A DNA stretch of 64,000 bases from Phytophthora colocasiae (GCA_018806915.1 JAGKQI010000098.1:2790001-2854000), one strand, 5' to 3'. Counted from the first letter of the stretch, positions 33,386 through 43,314 are shown. Notes: generated by a model not told the origin, from the letters alone. Numbers and translations are program-made.

Positions 33386-33665
33386 TGTTGAAGTAATGAT
33401 TTGCGCAGAGATATTAGTACGACAGGTAGGTCTTAAAGAAGGATCGAAGTTAATAAATGGAGAAGCCTTGTGACTTGGAGATGGTAAAAGAAGTAGTTGT
33501 GTGGGAGCTTGTAAAAAGCAGAAGTGATGAATTAGAGATTCTGGTGTTCTGGAGGGGAGTTAATCTCCACCAACCAGTCCAGTTAGGTACGATTTCTCTG
33601 TATGGAACTGCACAATTTAATACCCCTAGATAGGTGTCATCACTGCAGAGATGGTAACTTCAACA
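33386..33665 (-). repeat. Right (5') LTR of the copia-type element
   Basis: 280 bases identical to the left LTR. In the element's orientation this is the promoter LTR. It is followed at 33666-33670 by the target duplication ACGCA. Confidence 0.9.
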
Positions 33666-33773
33666 ACGCATATTCGTTGCTGCACAATTATCCTTGCTGC
33701 TGCCTTTCGTTTAGGTAGACAACATGCCAACTCCGTATCCGTAACAACGGCTCCTGGCTCCTATGAAGAATAC

Positions 33774-35621
33774 TTAGTTGTGCATGGTTTCCAGGTACTC
33801 TTTGCACTCCGCCAACTCCTGCTCCCGGCGAGCCTTCGACCAGCCAAGCAGCTCACCCATCATGTGCACCACACGCGGCATCAGTTCCATGCCCACACCG
33901 CTGTCGATGAACGCCAGACGCATACGACGGCCCAGGATATCAGTCGCCTTCAGAGCATACTCCTGTCGGACAGCAAACACGACCTCAGCCTCCAGGTACG
34001 GGTACTTCGGGTGCAGGCGACGCGGGTGGTCGCTGTGCTTGCGGTCCAGGAAGCCGCTCTGCTCGATCTCAGCAACCTGCAGGGCGCGCGTACCGTAGTT
34101 GCGCATCAGGTGCTCAGCAACGTCCTTGTCCAGGTTGTAGTTCTCACGCAGAGTAACCGTGATCTTGTCGAACTTCTTGTTGCACACTTCACCAATGCGG
34201 TCAGCGCCGATGATGCCCACGTCCTTAGTCTTGCAAGGCGAAGCCTTGGACTTGATCTCAGGCACGGTCTCCACCAGCTTATCAATAGCATCCTGAGCCA
34301 TGCGACGGTATGTAGTCCACTTGCCACCAGCGATCGTCACCATGTTCGAGTCCGACACTTCCACTACGTGCTCACGCGAGATCTTAGCGGTCGATCCATC
34401 AGCGTGACGCGGGTCCTTCACCAGCGGGCGGATACCAGACCAAGCCGACTTGATGTCGTTGCGCGTCACGTCCTTGGCTAGGTAGCGGTTGGCCTCATCG
34501 ATGATGAAGTCCACCTCCTCCTTCGTGGGGGACGGCAACATGGTGATCTCGGACTGTGAGTCGGTCGTACCGGCAAGCGTTCCATTCTCCCATGGCAGGA
34601 AGAAAAGCACACGGCCGTCGCTCGTCTTGGGCACAATCAGACCCATGCGGTTGGGGCTGAAGTGGTCAGGAAGCACCGTGTGGACACCAGCAGCAGGCAC
34701 ACAGATCTTCTCCTTCTTAGGGTCGTCCATCTGACGAAGGGCGTCCGTGAAAGGGCCCGTAGCGTTGACAACGGCGTGCGCCTTGACGTCCCACTCCTCA
34801 CCAGTGATAGAGTCCTTCACGTGAGCGCCACGCACCTTACCTTCGTCATCCTTGAGCAGATGCATCACCTTCACGTAGTTGGCAACAGTAGCTCCGTTCT
34901 GCGTAGCCGTAAGAGCAATAGAGACGTTCATACGAGTGTCGTTCATCTGTCCGTCATAGTAGACAATAGCTCCCTTCAGTCCCTCCTTCCTCAGCATCGG
35001 GAACTGGAACATTGCTTCTTCCGCATTGATGTAGTAGCTTCCAGGCACAAAACGCTTGCTACCAGCCACCACATCGTACGCCTTGGCGCCCACCCACATG
35101 TATGGCACCTCCCACCACTTGTAAATGGGGATCATGATCGGCAACGGGCGGTTCATGTACGGTGCTGCAGAAAGGAAGAACGAGCGCTCTTCTAGAGCCT
35201 CATTCACCAGTTTGTAAGCCGCGTAGTCCATCTTCATAAACGCCGTCTCCAGATAACGGATACCGCCATGGATGAGCTTCGTAGAGCGGCCAGAAGTACC
35301 AGCCGCGAAGTCGCTAGCTTCCACCACAGCCGTGTTAAGGCCGCGTGTAGCTGCGTCCAGTGCACATCCAGATCCGGTAGCTCCTCCACCGATCACCAGC
35401 ACGTCAAAGTGCTCCTTCTTAAGGCGTTCGAGCTGTGCCGCACGCGACGGCGTCTCGTAAGGAATGATGGTCGATCCATCTTCACACTTGATAGGCGCTA
35501 CTAGACGCTGCGGCTCCTTAGCTGACACAATGGCAGCACCAGAAAGACCAGAGACACCCACGACACCTGCGCCCATGAGCGCCACACGCTTCGAGGCCCG
35601 ACGGAACGCGAAGGACGCCAT
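33774..35621 (-). CDS. GPD2: FAD-dependent glycerol-3-phosphate dehydrogenase, mitochondrial
   Basis: An intronless gene of 615 residues from the ATG at 35621. A longer frame reaches 35723, but the shorter start begins a basic presequence (MASFAFRRASKRVALMG) and leaves a good Inr/FPR site at 35678-35697 upstream. The enzyme oxidises glycerol 3-phosphate to dihydroxyacetone phosphate and passes electrons to ubiquinone at the inner mitochondrial membrane. The FAD-binding motif is VLVIGGGATGSGCALDAATRG-like at about residues 72-90, followed by GTSGRSTKLIHGGIRYLE, a family signature. The C-terminal helical domain is present, but the calcium-binding EF-hands of animal GPD2 are not, as in fungal GUT2. 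A hydrophobic stretch after the presequence may anchor it. Confidence 0.95.
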   Translation of the reverse strand: MASFAFRRASKRVALMGAGVVGVSGLSGAAIVSAKEPQRLVAPIKCEDGSTIIPYETPSRAAQLERLKKEHFDVLVIGGGATGSGCALDAATRGLNTAVVEASDFAAGTSGRSTKLIHGGIRYLETAFMKMDYAAYKLVNEALEERSFFLSAAPYMNRPLPIMIPIYKWWEVPYMWVGAKAYDVVAGSKRFVPGSYYINAEEAMFQFPMLRKEGLKGAIVYYDGQMNDTRMNVSIALTATQNGATVANYVKVMHLLKDDEGKVRGAHVKDSITGEEWDVKAHAVVNATGPFTDALRQMDDPKKEKICVPAAGVHTVLPDHFSPNRMGLIVPKTSDGRVLFFLPWENGTLAGTTDSQSEITMLPSPTKEEVDFIIDEANRYLAKDVTRNDIKSAWSGIRPLVKDPRHADGSTAKISREHVVEVSDSNMVTIAGGKWTTYRRMAQDAIDKLVETVPEIKSKASPCKTKDVGIIGADRIGEVCNKKFDKITVTLRENYNLDKDVAEHLMRNYGTRALQVAEIEQSGFLDRKHSDHPRRLHPKYPYLEAEVVFAVRQEYALKATDILGRRMRLAFIDSGVGMELMPRVVHMMGELLGWSKARREQELAECKEYLETMHN

Positions 35622-35677
35622 ATTCAATGGGATGCAGGAGTGATGGTCAAAGGCTGACGTTGACGTGAGCTCAAGAC

Positions 35678-35697
35678 GCCAAAATGCGAAGTGAGAC
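35678..35697 (-). promoter_or_regulatory. Inr/FPR core promoter of the glycerol-3-phosphate dehydrogenase gene
   Basis: The minus strand reads GTCTCACTTCGCATTTTGGC, 57-76 bases before the ATG. It closely fits the oomycete TCAYTYYNCAWTTT consensus, the best match seen in the window. Confidence 0.5.
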
Positions 35698-35917
35698 CGC
35701 CGGTACCTGCTTAAACAATCCAAGGGAGATTCGAGAGATCTGATTGGCTGGATGGGTAGATAGAAACGTCAGTTGATACCCTATATTGGCAGTATCTTGA
35801 GGATTTAATACCCTGATGCACATAATCAGTATTGATTTGTACCCGACTTGGAATTTCAATTGATCATTATACGCACGTTTTGATCGTAAGTTAAGCTGAG
35901 AGACGTGAGCAAGCAAC

Positions 35918-36142
35918 ATGCAGGCAGCGCGTAGACGAGCAAAGCTGTTGATGGCCTTCGTAGGGCGTCGCAGGGATTGGGTGGAGGCGTCTTGGTGTCC
36001 ACACGTCGAGTGTAGGGGCCATTCATCGCCAATCGTAGTCAGCTTCATCGACGTCGACAATGAAGGTGTCATCAGGGAGGCATACAAATTCCAAGATAAA
36101 ACGACGTTTCTAGACCAAGTTGAAGCCGTCGTCCGCCCTTGA
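35918..36142 (+). CDS. Small hypothetical ORF (74 residues)
   Basis: A short frame starting MQAARRRAKLLMAF, with a basic N-terminus and a mixed, folded-looking second half (IVVSFIDVDNEGVIREAY). It lies about 300 bases from the divergent glycerol-3-phosphate dehydrogenase ATG, a normal spacing for a gene here. No family is recognised and no intron extension was found. It may be a small real gene, the first exon of something longer, or chance. Confidence 0.25.
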   Translation: MQAARRRAKLLMAFVGRRRDWVEASWCPHVECRGHSSPIVVSFIDVDNEGVIREAYKFQDKTTFLDQVEAVVRP

Positions 36143-36460
36143 CTGCTTCATGCCGATCGAAGCCGATGTGTCATTGCACTTCGCAGCTTGAAGCGCGCAT
36201 GCAAACTTGACGTTTGCTCCGCAGTAGGTTACCGGTGATCCAGCACTGGAGCATTTTCTGTGTGCTGCTTGCTGCACTGAGTGCAAAGCTTCGAGGACTG
36301 CGACATCACGGCGTCATTATTCTGCTCGTGAGCATCGGCAGACTCTTCCAGTCTACTAGTAATACCTTTGCGAATGCGAGTGAACAGGATATTCTTGTCT
36401 CCCGGTAGTCCGTGAATCGTCGCTATCTAATAGCGACTATTCAAGGCTAATTAAGCTTAA

Positions 36461-39215
36461 ATGGTAGTGCTGGTATGGCTGGCGCTTTGCTGCTTTCTGG
36501 TGACAATCGAAGGCGCGTGTCCATCCAAATGCAATCGCCATGGAACCTGCGGAAGCGACAACACGTAGTAGAATCAAATGCAACTCAGAAAAGCTCCTGC
36601 TAACATTTTATTTGTCATGTAGATGTACTTGCTTTCCAGGGTATACAGGCTACGACTGCAACTCCCGGTCCTGTCCGAAAGGAACTCCATGGGTAGATTT
36701 CGCCACGGGTCAAGACTCTGTCCGCTCTGTACCTCAGGAATGCTCGAATCGAGGCCGTTGCAACCGCAATAAAGGCCGGTGCGAGTGTGATGTTGGCTTT
36801 GCTGGGACCGCTTGTGAACGCTTGCAACTTTGTCGAACGAACTGCAATGGACATGGCAAATGTATGTCAATGAGGGCGATGGCAGCTACCAAGAACGACT
36901 ATAACCTCTTTTATTTTGCAGTGTACGATACCCCCTGGGATGCTGATCGGATCTACGGCTGCGTCTGCGATTTCGGATACTCTGGTGCAGATTGTTCACT
37001 GCGTCGGTGTCCGTACGGGGACGACCCTATTTCGACGAACCAGGTGGACGAGATGCAGGCCGTTTCCTGCCTTTGCAATGGCTGCATGGGGACGTTTACA
37101 TTGAGTTTTCGAGGGGAGACAACTCGTCCATTAGATGGCAGTGTCGATACAGCAGCAACTTTAAAGATTGCTCTAGAGGAACTGGAGACGATTCGTGGAG
37201 TATCTGTGGTTTTGAATGGTGGAACGACGTTGTGTGACTCGGACGGTGTTTCTGCATTGATCACGTATACGTATGAACATGGCGACGTTCCTACACTTGT
37301 TGTGACATCATCTCTTTCCGGGGGAACCAACTCGATTACAGTGCAAACAGGTGCGGAACAAATGGAAAGGAACCGAACTGCAGCTTACCGTTGAATCTGT
37401 AAATTACAGATGGAGCACAAGCTGCGTATGGACCCACCCCACCGCTGACAGTACGGGGAACGAAAGAGGTTCGGCATTAACGATAAAATCTGTTGAAACA
37501 TTGACATGACTAAACTGTTGCTTGTGAGAAGTGGCTCGAGTGTTCTGGTAGAGGGACTTGTAATACTCTACTTGGACTCTGTTCGTGTGCTGCTGGCTTT
37601 GGACCCAGTGATGGTAAGGTTCTACTTACCGTATTATTGATATTTTCATTGGAAATAAAATGTGTTGCTTGAAAAGGTTTGGGTGGATCTGGGAATGTAT
37701 TGGACTGTGGATATTACAGTGGCAGTGGCTTAACGACTTGCGCGGGTAGAGCCTTGCTAAGGTGCAGATCATCTTCAGCTCTGATCAGTCTTGATGTGAT
37801 AATGTCCAGGAATCTTTGGTTCGGTGACGCGCTGCTACAACCATGGACGATGTCTCGGTGCACCGTTTTACAGATGTCTGTGCGATGACGGATTCGGAGG
37901 TTACGATTGCTCGCAGCCTCAGTGCCCCGTTGGCCGTGCATGGGTGGAGGAAGCATCTACGGACAATGTCGCTCACACTTCTGTTGTTCCATGCTCGAAT
38001 GCGGTACGAACTTTGTATTCTCTATCATTTCCGACGAATTATCTGCTAACACAACTATCCAAGGGTCTGTGCAATAGTGCAGGTACCTGCAGATGTCTCC
38101 CGGGTTTCGAAGGGGCTGCATGTAATCGAAGTAGGCAATTGCAGTCTGTATTGTTTATTATCTGGATTGGGTAATTAACTCGAGCTCAAGTGTCTTGCCC
38201 AACCAACAACGGAGCCATCTGCAACAACCGAGGGACTTGCCGAACACTACGAGAGTTGGCTGCTCTCACCCCCACTGCATCTTTCACTGCCGCTGGTTTC
38301 GTGTATGGATTCGATCCCAACGCATTGTCAACGTGGGATGCTGACATGGCTCAAGGCTGCTACTGCGATAAAGTTCCACTCGACCGTGGGAAGAGCGTGC
38401 GGTATTCGGGCTACAGCTGCTCCAAAAGTAAACGCTGCTACAATGCTATCTACTGATGCTACAGTTACATGACTAACCTGTTTACCACTTAACTTTGAAC
38501 AGTTCCGTGTCCAAGCGGAGATGATCCTTGGACGGTCAACCAGGTGGACGAAGTGCAGGCTGTGACCTGTTCAGCTGACGGAGGAGTCTTCGCGCTGTCA
38601 TTCCGTGGAGAAACTACTCTACCTATACCGTTTTCAGCATCACCTGCAGCTGTGAAATCTGCACTAGAACGTCTCCTCACGTACGTTTGATCCTCTGTTA
38701 AAGTATGTACCTGGAGGCCTAACATGCAATATTTATGCAGAATAACAAGCGTGGGGATCTCCTTCTCAAGTGGCGTCTCTGCTTGTTCGAGCGCTGGCAA
38801 TGGTACTGGTAAATCGATGTCGATAGATTGTATTGGTGCAGAATGGACTAACTTGCGAGGTAGTGATGACAGTGACATTTTACTCACCAGCAGGAGACCT
38901 CCCGTTGCTCAGCATTTATTCAACAGCATTGACCCACTCTTCAACTTCTGTAGCTGCTAATGTCCTTCCGATAACACAGGGAACTAAAGAGGACACTGTT
39001 TGCAACAATCGAGGACGATGCGGTACGTTGATTCATTTCTTGGTTGTTGCAGTCCAATTCATTCAACAAGGCGTTATTTATTTCTACCGGCAGATGAAGA
39101 CACAGGGAATTGTATTTGTTCGCAAAGCCACGCCAGTAGCAACGCTATTGGAGATTTTGGGGCATTTGGTGATTGTGGAGCTGTCGATATATTCATGACA
39201 CACGGTGAATTATGA
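36461..39215 (+). CDS. Secreted multi-EGF-like protein, 12 exons
   Basis: The frame looks broken, but a consistent 12-exon model closes every phase: 36461-36564, 36623-37350, 37410-37468, 37529-37613, 37677-37745, 37810-38003, 38064-38130, 38191-38427, 38503-38680, 38741-38802, 38864-39022 and 39094-39215; about 687 residues. It starts with a signal peptide (MVVLVWLALCCFLVTIEG). EGF-like cysteine knots follow (CNRHGTC ... CTCFPGYTGYDC; CSNRGRCNRNKGRCEC; CSGRGTCNTLLGLCSC; CYNHGRC; CNNRGRCDEDTGNCIC). They alternate with a module of about 100 residues opened by CPxGDDP and QVDExQAV, seen in exons 2 and 9. No transmembrane helix or GPI tail is seen, so it is probably fully secreted. It resembles the tenascin/teneurin-like EGF proteins of stramenopiles; ligand and role are unknown. 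Confidence 0.75.
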
Positions 39216-39551
39216 AGACAAAGTTGAGCAACACAAGCTTTTCAAAGAACTCATGCTTTCATGTTATTACGCACGGTTTTTTGTGAAGTTCTTCACTGTT
39301 GCTCAGTGATCTAAATGAACCCGTTGCAAGTGCCGAAGGCGAGTAAAGGCAGTGAAAAGAATATAAATGATGTTTTTATTTGTTTTATCGATCCTATCTG
39401 CTGCCGTGTTATAGCTACTTTCGCTCACAGCAGCTCGCTAATATGCAGAAAAAAATGTAGATAGATGCAAATGGTTGGAACTACGGGATAGTTCTCGAGG
39501 TCAGCTCTTCAATCAAGCGCTTCGAAGTCCCCATTCTCCAATGTGGGGATC

Positions 39552-42500
39552 CTAGTTCAGTAGAACAGTGAGGCCTCCAAGGATCGAAGCCAAAAGTCCA
39601 AAGATCGACACCGAGAAGGACGAAACCGCGGCGGATTTGCCCGAACCAGTACTAACGGCGGTGGTTGGTGCAGGTGTCGGGGCGTCAGTGGCAGGAGCTT
39701 CAGTCGGGGGCTCAGTTCCACCAATAGACCACTTGATGGAGTTGGTGCCGTCGCACGGAGCGGTAGTAGCAGTTGCCAGATTCGCTGCGGCGATGGTCAG
39801 GGGCTTCTCGTCCTTGGTGCAGTTGCCATCAGAAAACGTCGAGAAAGTCGCGTCAGTTAGTGTGTTAGAAGAACCGGGTGTCACCTTGAAGAACGTTCCA
39901 TCGAGAGTTGTGTGGCAAGCGCCATCCGCAACGTAGGCCACAATGCCCTGTCGAGTGCCGCACTTGTTGGTATCCTTCGCCTCGTAAATGTCCGAAACGA
40001 GGCGACGAGTCGTAGAGAACACAGTGGTAAGGATTGCATTGTAGTCTGTCTTGGCAGTCGTGCAGGCCGTTTTCGTAAACACCGCCCCGGAAGCAGTGCA
40101 TGCGGTGACAGGTGTGCAAGTGCTTGCCGGGCTAGAGAATACCGTTTGCACTGGCAGTGTGCACGCCTTGTCCGAGTACGTCGTGACTGCTGTGAGCTGG
40201 GTTGCAAGCCCGCCGACGTATGTCTTCGTGTTATCAGCACAAGTCTTTCCAGTAATTGTAGCAGCGGGGATGGAGACAGGAGTAGCTGCACCAGTAGTAC
40301 AGTCCGCGCTCGTATACGTTTGGATTTTCACTTGGGCAGCGGTGCTGTTAACATCATAAGTGACATTGTAGCTTGACGAGGCATCAGCACTCAAGTGGCA
40401 CTTGGAATCTGCCACGTAAGCTGTAACTCCAACGAGCGAACCGCCACAGGCTGTGTACGATTCTTGGACCACATAAGTAGTCATACCGAAAGCCTTGTCA
40501 ATTGCAGAGAAGTAGTTGGCACTGGCCGGCTTCGAGCAGCCAGAAGCATTGTAAACTGTCAGCGGGGTGGCCCCCGTCGTAATCGTTGCAGCGCACGCGG
40601 TATCAGCAGTCGGTGCAGCACATGTGGGAGTCCATCCGAAAGTAATCATGTTAGGTGTGAGAGCGCACTTGCTGTCGTCGTAGACTGCATTGGATGCGAA
40701 CCCCCAGCTGCCCCCCATGGAGTACTTCGTGTTGGAGGTGCAAGTGTTGGCCACTAAGTTCGCAGACGTCACCGAAGTTTCACTAGGCGAGGCGGCTGAA
40801 CAATCCTTGACTGCACTCCACGTCTTGATAGAGACGCCCGTTGGCGTTGCCACAACCTTGAAGCTACCAGCGCCATCCTCGTAACAGGCCCCATCAGCAG
40901 CGTACGCAATTGTACCGGTGTGTGTCCCACAATTAGTACTGGGAGCATAAGTTTTCTTGACCAAATAGGGCACCGTACCAAACGCAGTGTCCAAGTAGGT
41001 CTTGTGGTCAGCAACAGTTGTGCAGTCGGCGAGCGTTGATGTAGTTGCACACGTCCGAATCGCACCACAGGAAGTCCCTGACGCAGAAACATCCGTGAGG
41101 GTCAGCCGCGCCGGAGCGCCTCCCACACATGCAGCACCTGTGGCAGGGACGGTGTAGGTTCCAACCCCGGCAACGCTCATGGCTTTGGGCCAACCAGCAC
41201 TTACTTTGAACTGATTTGCTCCGCCGCTCTCACAACCCAGGCTTACTTGTCCTTTCGTCACAGTGGTGTTAGCACCAGTGGTCGTTTCCAGAGTTGTACA
41301 CGTTTCATCGCTATAGGCCACAATCGTCGGGTTCGTGGCCGAGCCAAGAGGGACGACAGCCAGTTTGTAGGCCTTACCCGTTGTATACTTATGGCATTTT
41401 CCGTCTGCAAGGTAAGCCTTCGCTGTCGTTAAGGACGACCAAGCACACTGAGTTGACGGCGTGAATGCCGCGATCGTTAAGTACGGGGTAGATCCAAACG
41501 CGGCAGCGATGGCTAGCTCGTAGTTGACGTCCGCCGTACAGATAGCTGCGCCGCCACTGCTGTCACAGGCGGTGTCTGCAGTGCATGTGGCAGCAGCCAC
41601 TGAAATGAACCCCGTCTTCGTACAATCGTTATCGTCAGAAATAGTGAGGGCATTGTGTGACGTCGGCCAAGGAGAGCTGAAGGCGTACTTAGTAGCTTGT
41701 GCCAATCCGTCGCATCCTCCTGAGGTACTCAATATTGTTTGTGTCACCTGAATTTCAGTGTCGGCATGAGCGGTCGCGCAAGTCGATGAGGTGAAGAACT
41801 TAATGGTAGCAGTGTCCGTTCCAGCACTGAAGACCACCTTGTAGTACTTATCTGAGCCAACCTTGTGGCACCTGCCATCAGCAGCGTAAGCCTTGGCGGA
41901 AGTCAGCGTCGACCAAGTACACACACTCCCCGAGTATGTCGAGACAGTCACGTACGGCGTAGTGCCATACGCGGTATTGATGGCTGACGCGGCGTTGTAG
42001 TTCGTTGTGCAGATAGCTCCAACGCCAGTGGCGGACGCGCATGCGGTATCAGTTGTGCAGGTGTCAGCATTGACGGATACGAAACCCAAAGCCTTATTGC
42101 AGTCGCCATCGTCAAATGATGTGGTGGCTTTCCTTGCTGAATGCCAAAGAGCGCTCAATTCGTATCGAGTAGCTTGCGTCGCGCCGTCGCACCCCGTGCC
42201 TTGACTGGCGCTCACTTTTGCTTGCGTCACTGGAATGGCAGTGTCCGAATGCGCAGTTAAACACCCAGCCTCGTTGTAAAACTTGATGGTTGCAGTGGCT
42301 CCTCCATCGGTGATAACAGTCTTGTAGTACTTGTTACCCGAAGTAATCATGTGGCACTTCCCGTCGGCGGCGTAAGCAATTAGAGAATTCATAGTGGTCG
42401 AAGTACACGCACTTCCCGAATATTTCGACACCATCACATGCGGAGTTGTGCCAAACCGGGTAGCAAAATCGGTCTTGTAGGCAGTGTCCGAAGTGCAGAT

Positions 42501-43232
42501 TTTCCCAGCTGTGGAACTTCCAGCGCTACACTGGATGTTACCGGTGCAAGTCCCAGGAACGGTGGAAGAAACTAAGGCCACATCGCTGGAGCATAAAGTA
42601 CCGTCGAACGCGGGGACGGCTTCGACTGTGACCGGGTAAGTAGCACTGATCTCGTACTTCGTAGTGCCGGCGCCGCCGTTGGGGGTGTCGCAGCCCACAG
42701 GCGAGCCACTGGTCAGATCTGTTTTAAGTACCGGGATATCGTTGGCGCTGTCTGCGGTTGTGCAGGCCGCGTTCGTAAACATCTCGATCTTCACGGCTGT
42801 TGTTGGAGTTGTAGGACCAAGAGGATTAATAGTGGTCGCCTTAAAATACTTTGTTGTCCCGGCACTATTGGTGACAGGGTGACAGTCAGTCAGACCAGTT
42901 AGTGCGTACGCTGTGACAGATGTAAGCCCTGAGCACCCTGTCGCTGAATATTTCGACACCTTCAAGTATGGAATCGCTCCAAATTTGTCCGCAATTGTTG
43001 TTGCCGTGGTACTGTCAGATGAGCAGAAGGTCTTAGCGTTATTTGTGCAAGACGTCACTGCAGAACACGATCCCGAAGAAGCTTGAAGAAAGAGCGACCC
43101 TAGATTTGTGGCTGCACAACTGGTTGTTGCATCGTAACTTGCCTTTGCATCCCAATCCACGGCTGAAGTTCCCTGGATCAAGGCATAGGTGAAGAGAAGG
43201 CCAGCCACGGTGCCCGCTGAGAGAGGCTTCAT
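39552..43232 (-). CDS. Large secreted protein with seven cysteine-rich repeats and GPI-type C-terminus
   Basis: An intronless frame of 1226 residues. It has a signal peptide (MKPLSAGTVAGLLFTYALIQG) and then seven tandem modules of about 155-165 residues. Each module has, in order, a C..D..C-type start, a hydrophobic strand near TTPYVTVSTYSGSVC, an AYxADGxCH block and a (K)xF(Y/T)xxxxC block. A Thr/Pro-rich linker (PPTEAPATDAPTPAPTT) leads to a C-terminal hydrophobic tail (SIFGLLASILGGLTVLLN) after small residues, a typical GPI-attachment signal. Many Thr/Ser suggest O-glycosylation. No known domain is recognised. It is likely a cell-surface or wall protein. The same module occurs once in the protein at 22149-22709, so this is a small family. 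High GC and even codon use suggest good expression. Confidence 0.88.
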   Translation of the reverse strand: MKPLSAGTVAGLLFTYALIQGTSAVDWDAKASYDATTSCAATNLGSLFLQASSGSCSAVTSCTNNAKTFCSSDSTTATTIADKFGAIPYLKVSKYSATGCSGLTSVTAYALTGLTDCHPVTNSAGTTKYFKATTINPLGPTTPTTAVKIEMFTNAACTTADSANDIPVLKTDLTSGSPVGCDTPNGGAGTTKYEISATYPVTVEAVPAFDGTLCSSDVALVSSTVPGTCTGNIQCSAGSSTAGKICTSDTAYKTDFATRFGTTPHVMVSKYSGSACTSTTMNSLIAYAADGKCHMITSGNKYYKTVITDGGATATIKFYNEAGCLTAHSDTAIPVTQAKVSASQGTGCDGATQATRYELSALWHSARKATTSFDDGDCNKALGFVSVNADTCTTDTACASATGVGAICTTNYNAASAINTAYGTTPYVTVSTYSGSVCTWSTLTSAKAYAADGRCHKVGSDKYYKVVFSAGTDTATIKFFTSSTCATAHADTEIQVTQTILSTSGGCDGLAQATKYAFSSPWPTSHNALTISDDNDCTKTGFISVAAATCTADTACDSSGGAAICTADVNYELAIAAAFGSTPYLTIAAFTPSTQCAWSSLTTAKAYLADGKCHKYTTGKAYKLAVVPLGSATNPTIVAYSDETCTTLETTTGANTTVTKGQVSLGCESGGANQFKVSAGWPKAMSVAGVGTYTVPATGAACVGGAPARLTLTDVSASGTSCGAIRTCATTSTLADCTTVADHKTYLDTAFGTVPYLVKKTYAPSTNCGTHTGTIAYAADGACYEDGAGSFKVVATPTGVSIKTWSAVKDCSAASPSETSVTSANLVANTCTSNTKYSMGGSWGFASNAVYDDSKCALTPNMITFGWTPTCAAPTADTACAATITTGATPLTVYNASGCSKPASANYFSAIDKAFGMTTYVVQESYTACGGSLVGVTAYVADSKCHLSADASSSYNVTYDVNSTAAQVKIQTYTSADCTTGAATPVSIPAATITGKTCADNTKTYVGGLATQLTAVTTYSDKACTLPVQTVFSSPASTCTPVTACTASGAVFTKTACTTAKTDYNAILTTVFSTTRRLVSDIYEAKDTNKCGTRQGIVAYVADGACHTTLDGTFFKVTPGSSNTLTDATFSTFSDGNCTKDEKPLTIAAANLATATTAPCDGTNSIKWSIGGTEPPTEAPATDAPTPAPTTAVSTGSGKSAAVSSFSVSIFGLLASILGGLTVLLN

Positions 43233-43295
43233 GACTGATCAAAAGGCAGACCAAAGGTGGTGCTCGTCAGGAACTGTCTTGAGTGCTTGGAACTG

Positions 43296-43314
43296 AGGAA
43301 ATTGCAGACTGAGA
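43296..43314 (-). promoter_or_regulatory. Inr/FPR core promoter of the seven-repeat surface protein gene
   Basis: The minus strand reads TCTCAGTCTGCAATTTCCT, 64-82 bases before the ATG. It fits TCAYTYYNCAWTTTNYY closely and is nearly the same as the element of the single-module paralogue at 22751-22769. Confidence 0.5.

Larger units (their letters stand above)
30977..33665 (-). mobile_element. Non-autonomous copia-type LTR element (TRIM/LARD), very young insertion
   Basis: Two LTRs of 280 bases (30977-31256 and 33386-33665) appear identical base for base. Both start TGTTGAAGT and end ACTTCAACA, a perfect terminal inverted repeat. The element is flanked by ACGCA on both sides (30972-30976 and 33666-33670), a 5-base target duplication. 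The 2129-base interior has no gag or pol. Orientation is minus: a primer binding site lies inside the right LTR (33362-33385) and a purine-rich tract inside the left one. The element inserted about 100 bases beyond the stop codon of the glycerol-3-phosphate dehydrogenase gene, beside the hAT-like element. It must be mobilised by proteins from another element. Confidence 0.9.

Noticed and set aside
35622..35723. 34-residue N-terminal extension of glycerol-3-phosphate dehydrogenase
   Set aside because: It would include the Inr/FPR promoter element and hide the mitochondrial presequence starting at 35621.
35671..36087. 138-codon minus-strand ORF
   Set aside because: It overlaps the promoter of the neighbouring gene and has no domain. 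Its translation looks like random intergenic sequence.
38803..38863. Apparent frameshift in the EGF-like gene
   Set aside because: A GT-AG intron (GTACTG...GGTAG, 61 bases) removes it and gives CSSAGNVMTVTF in frame with flanking repeats.
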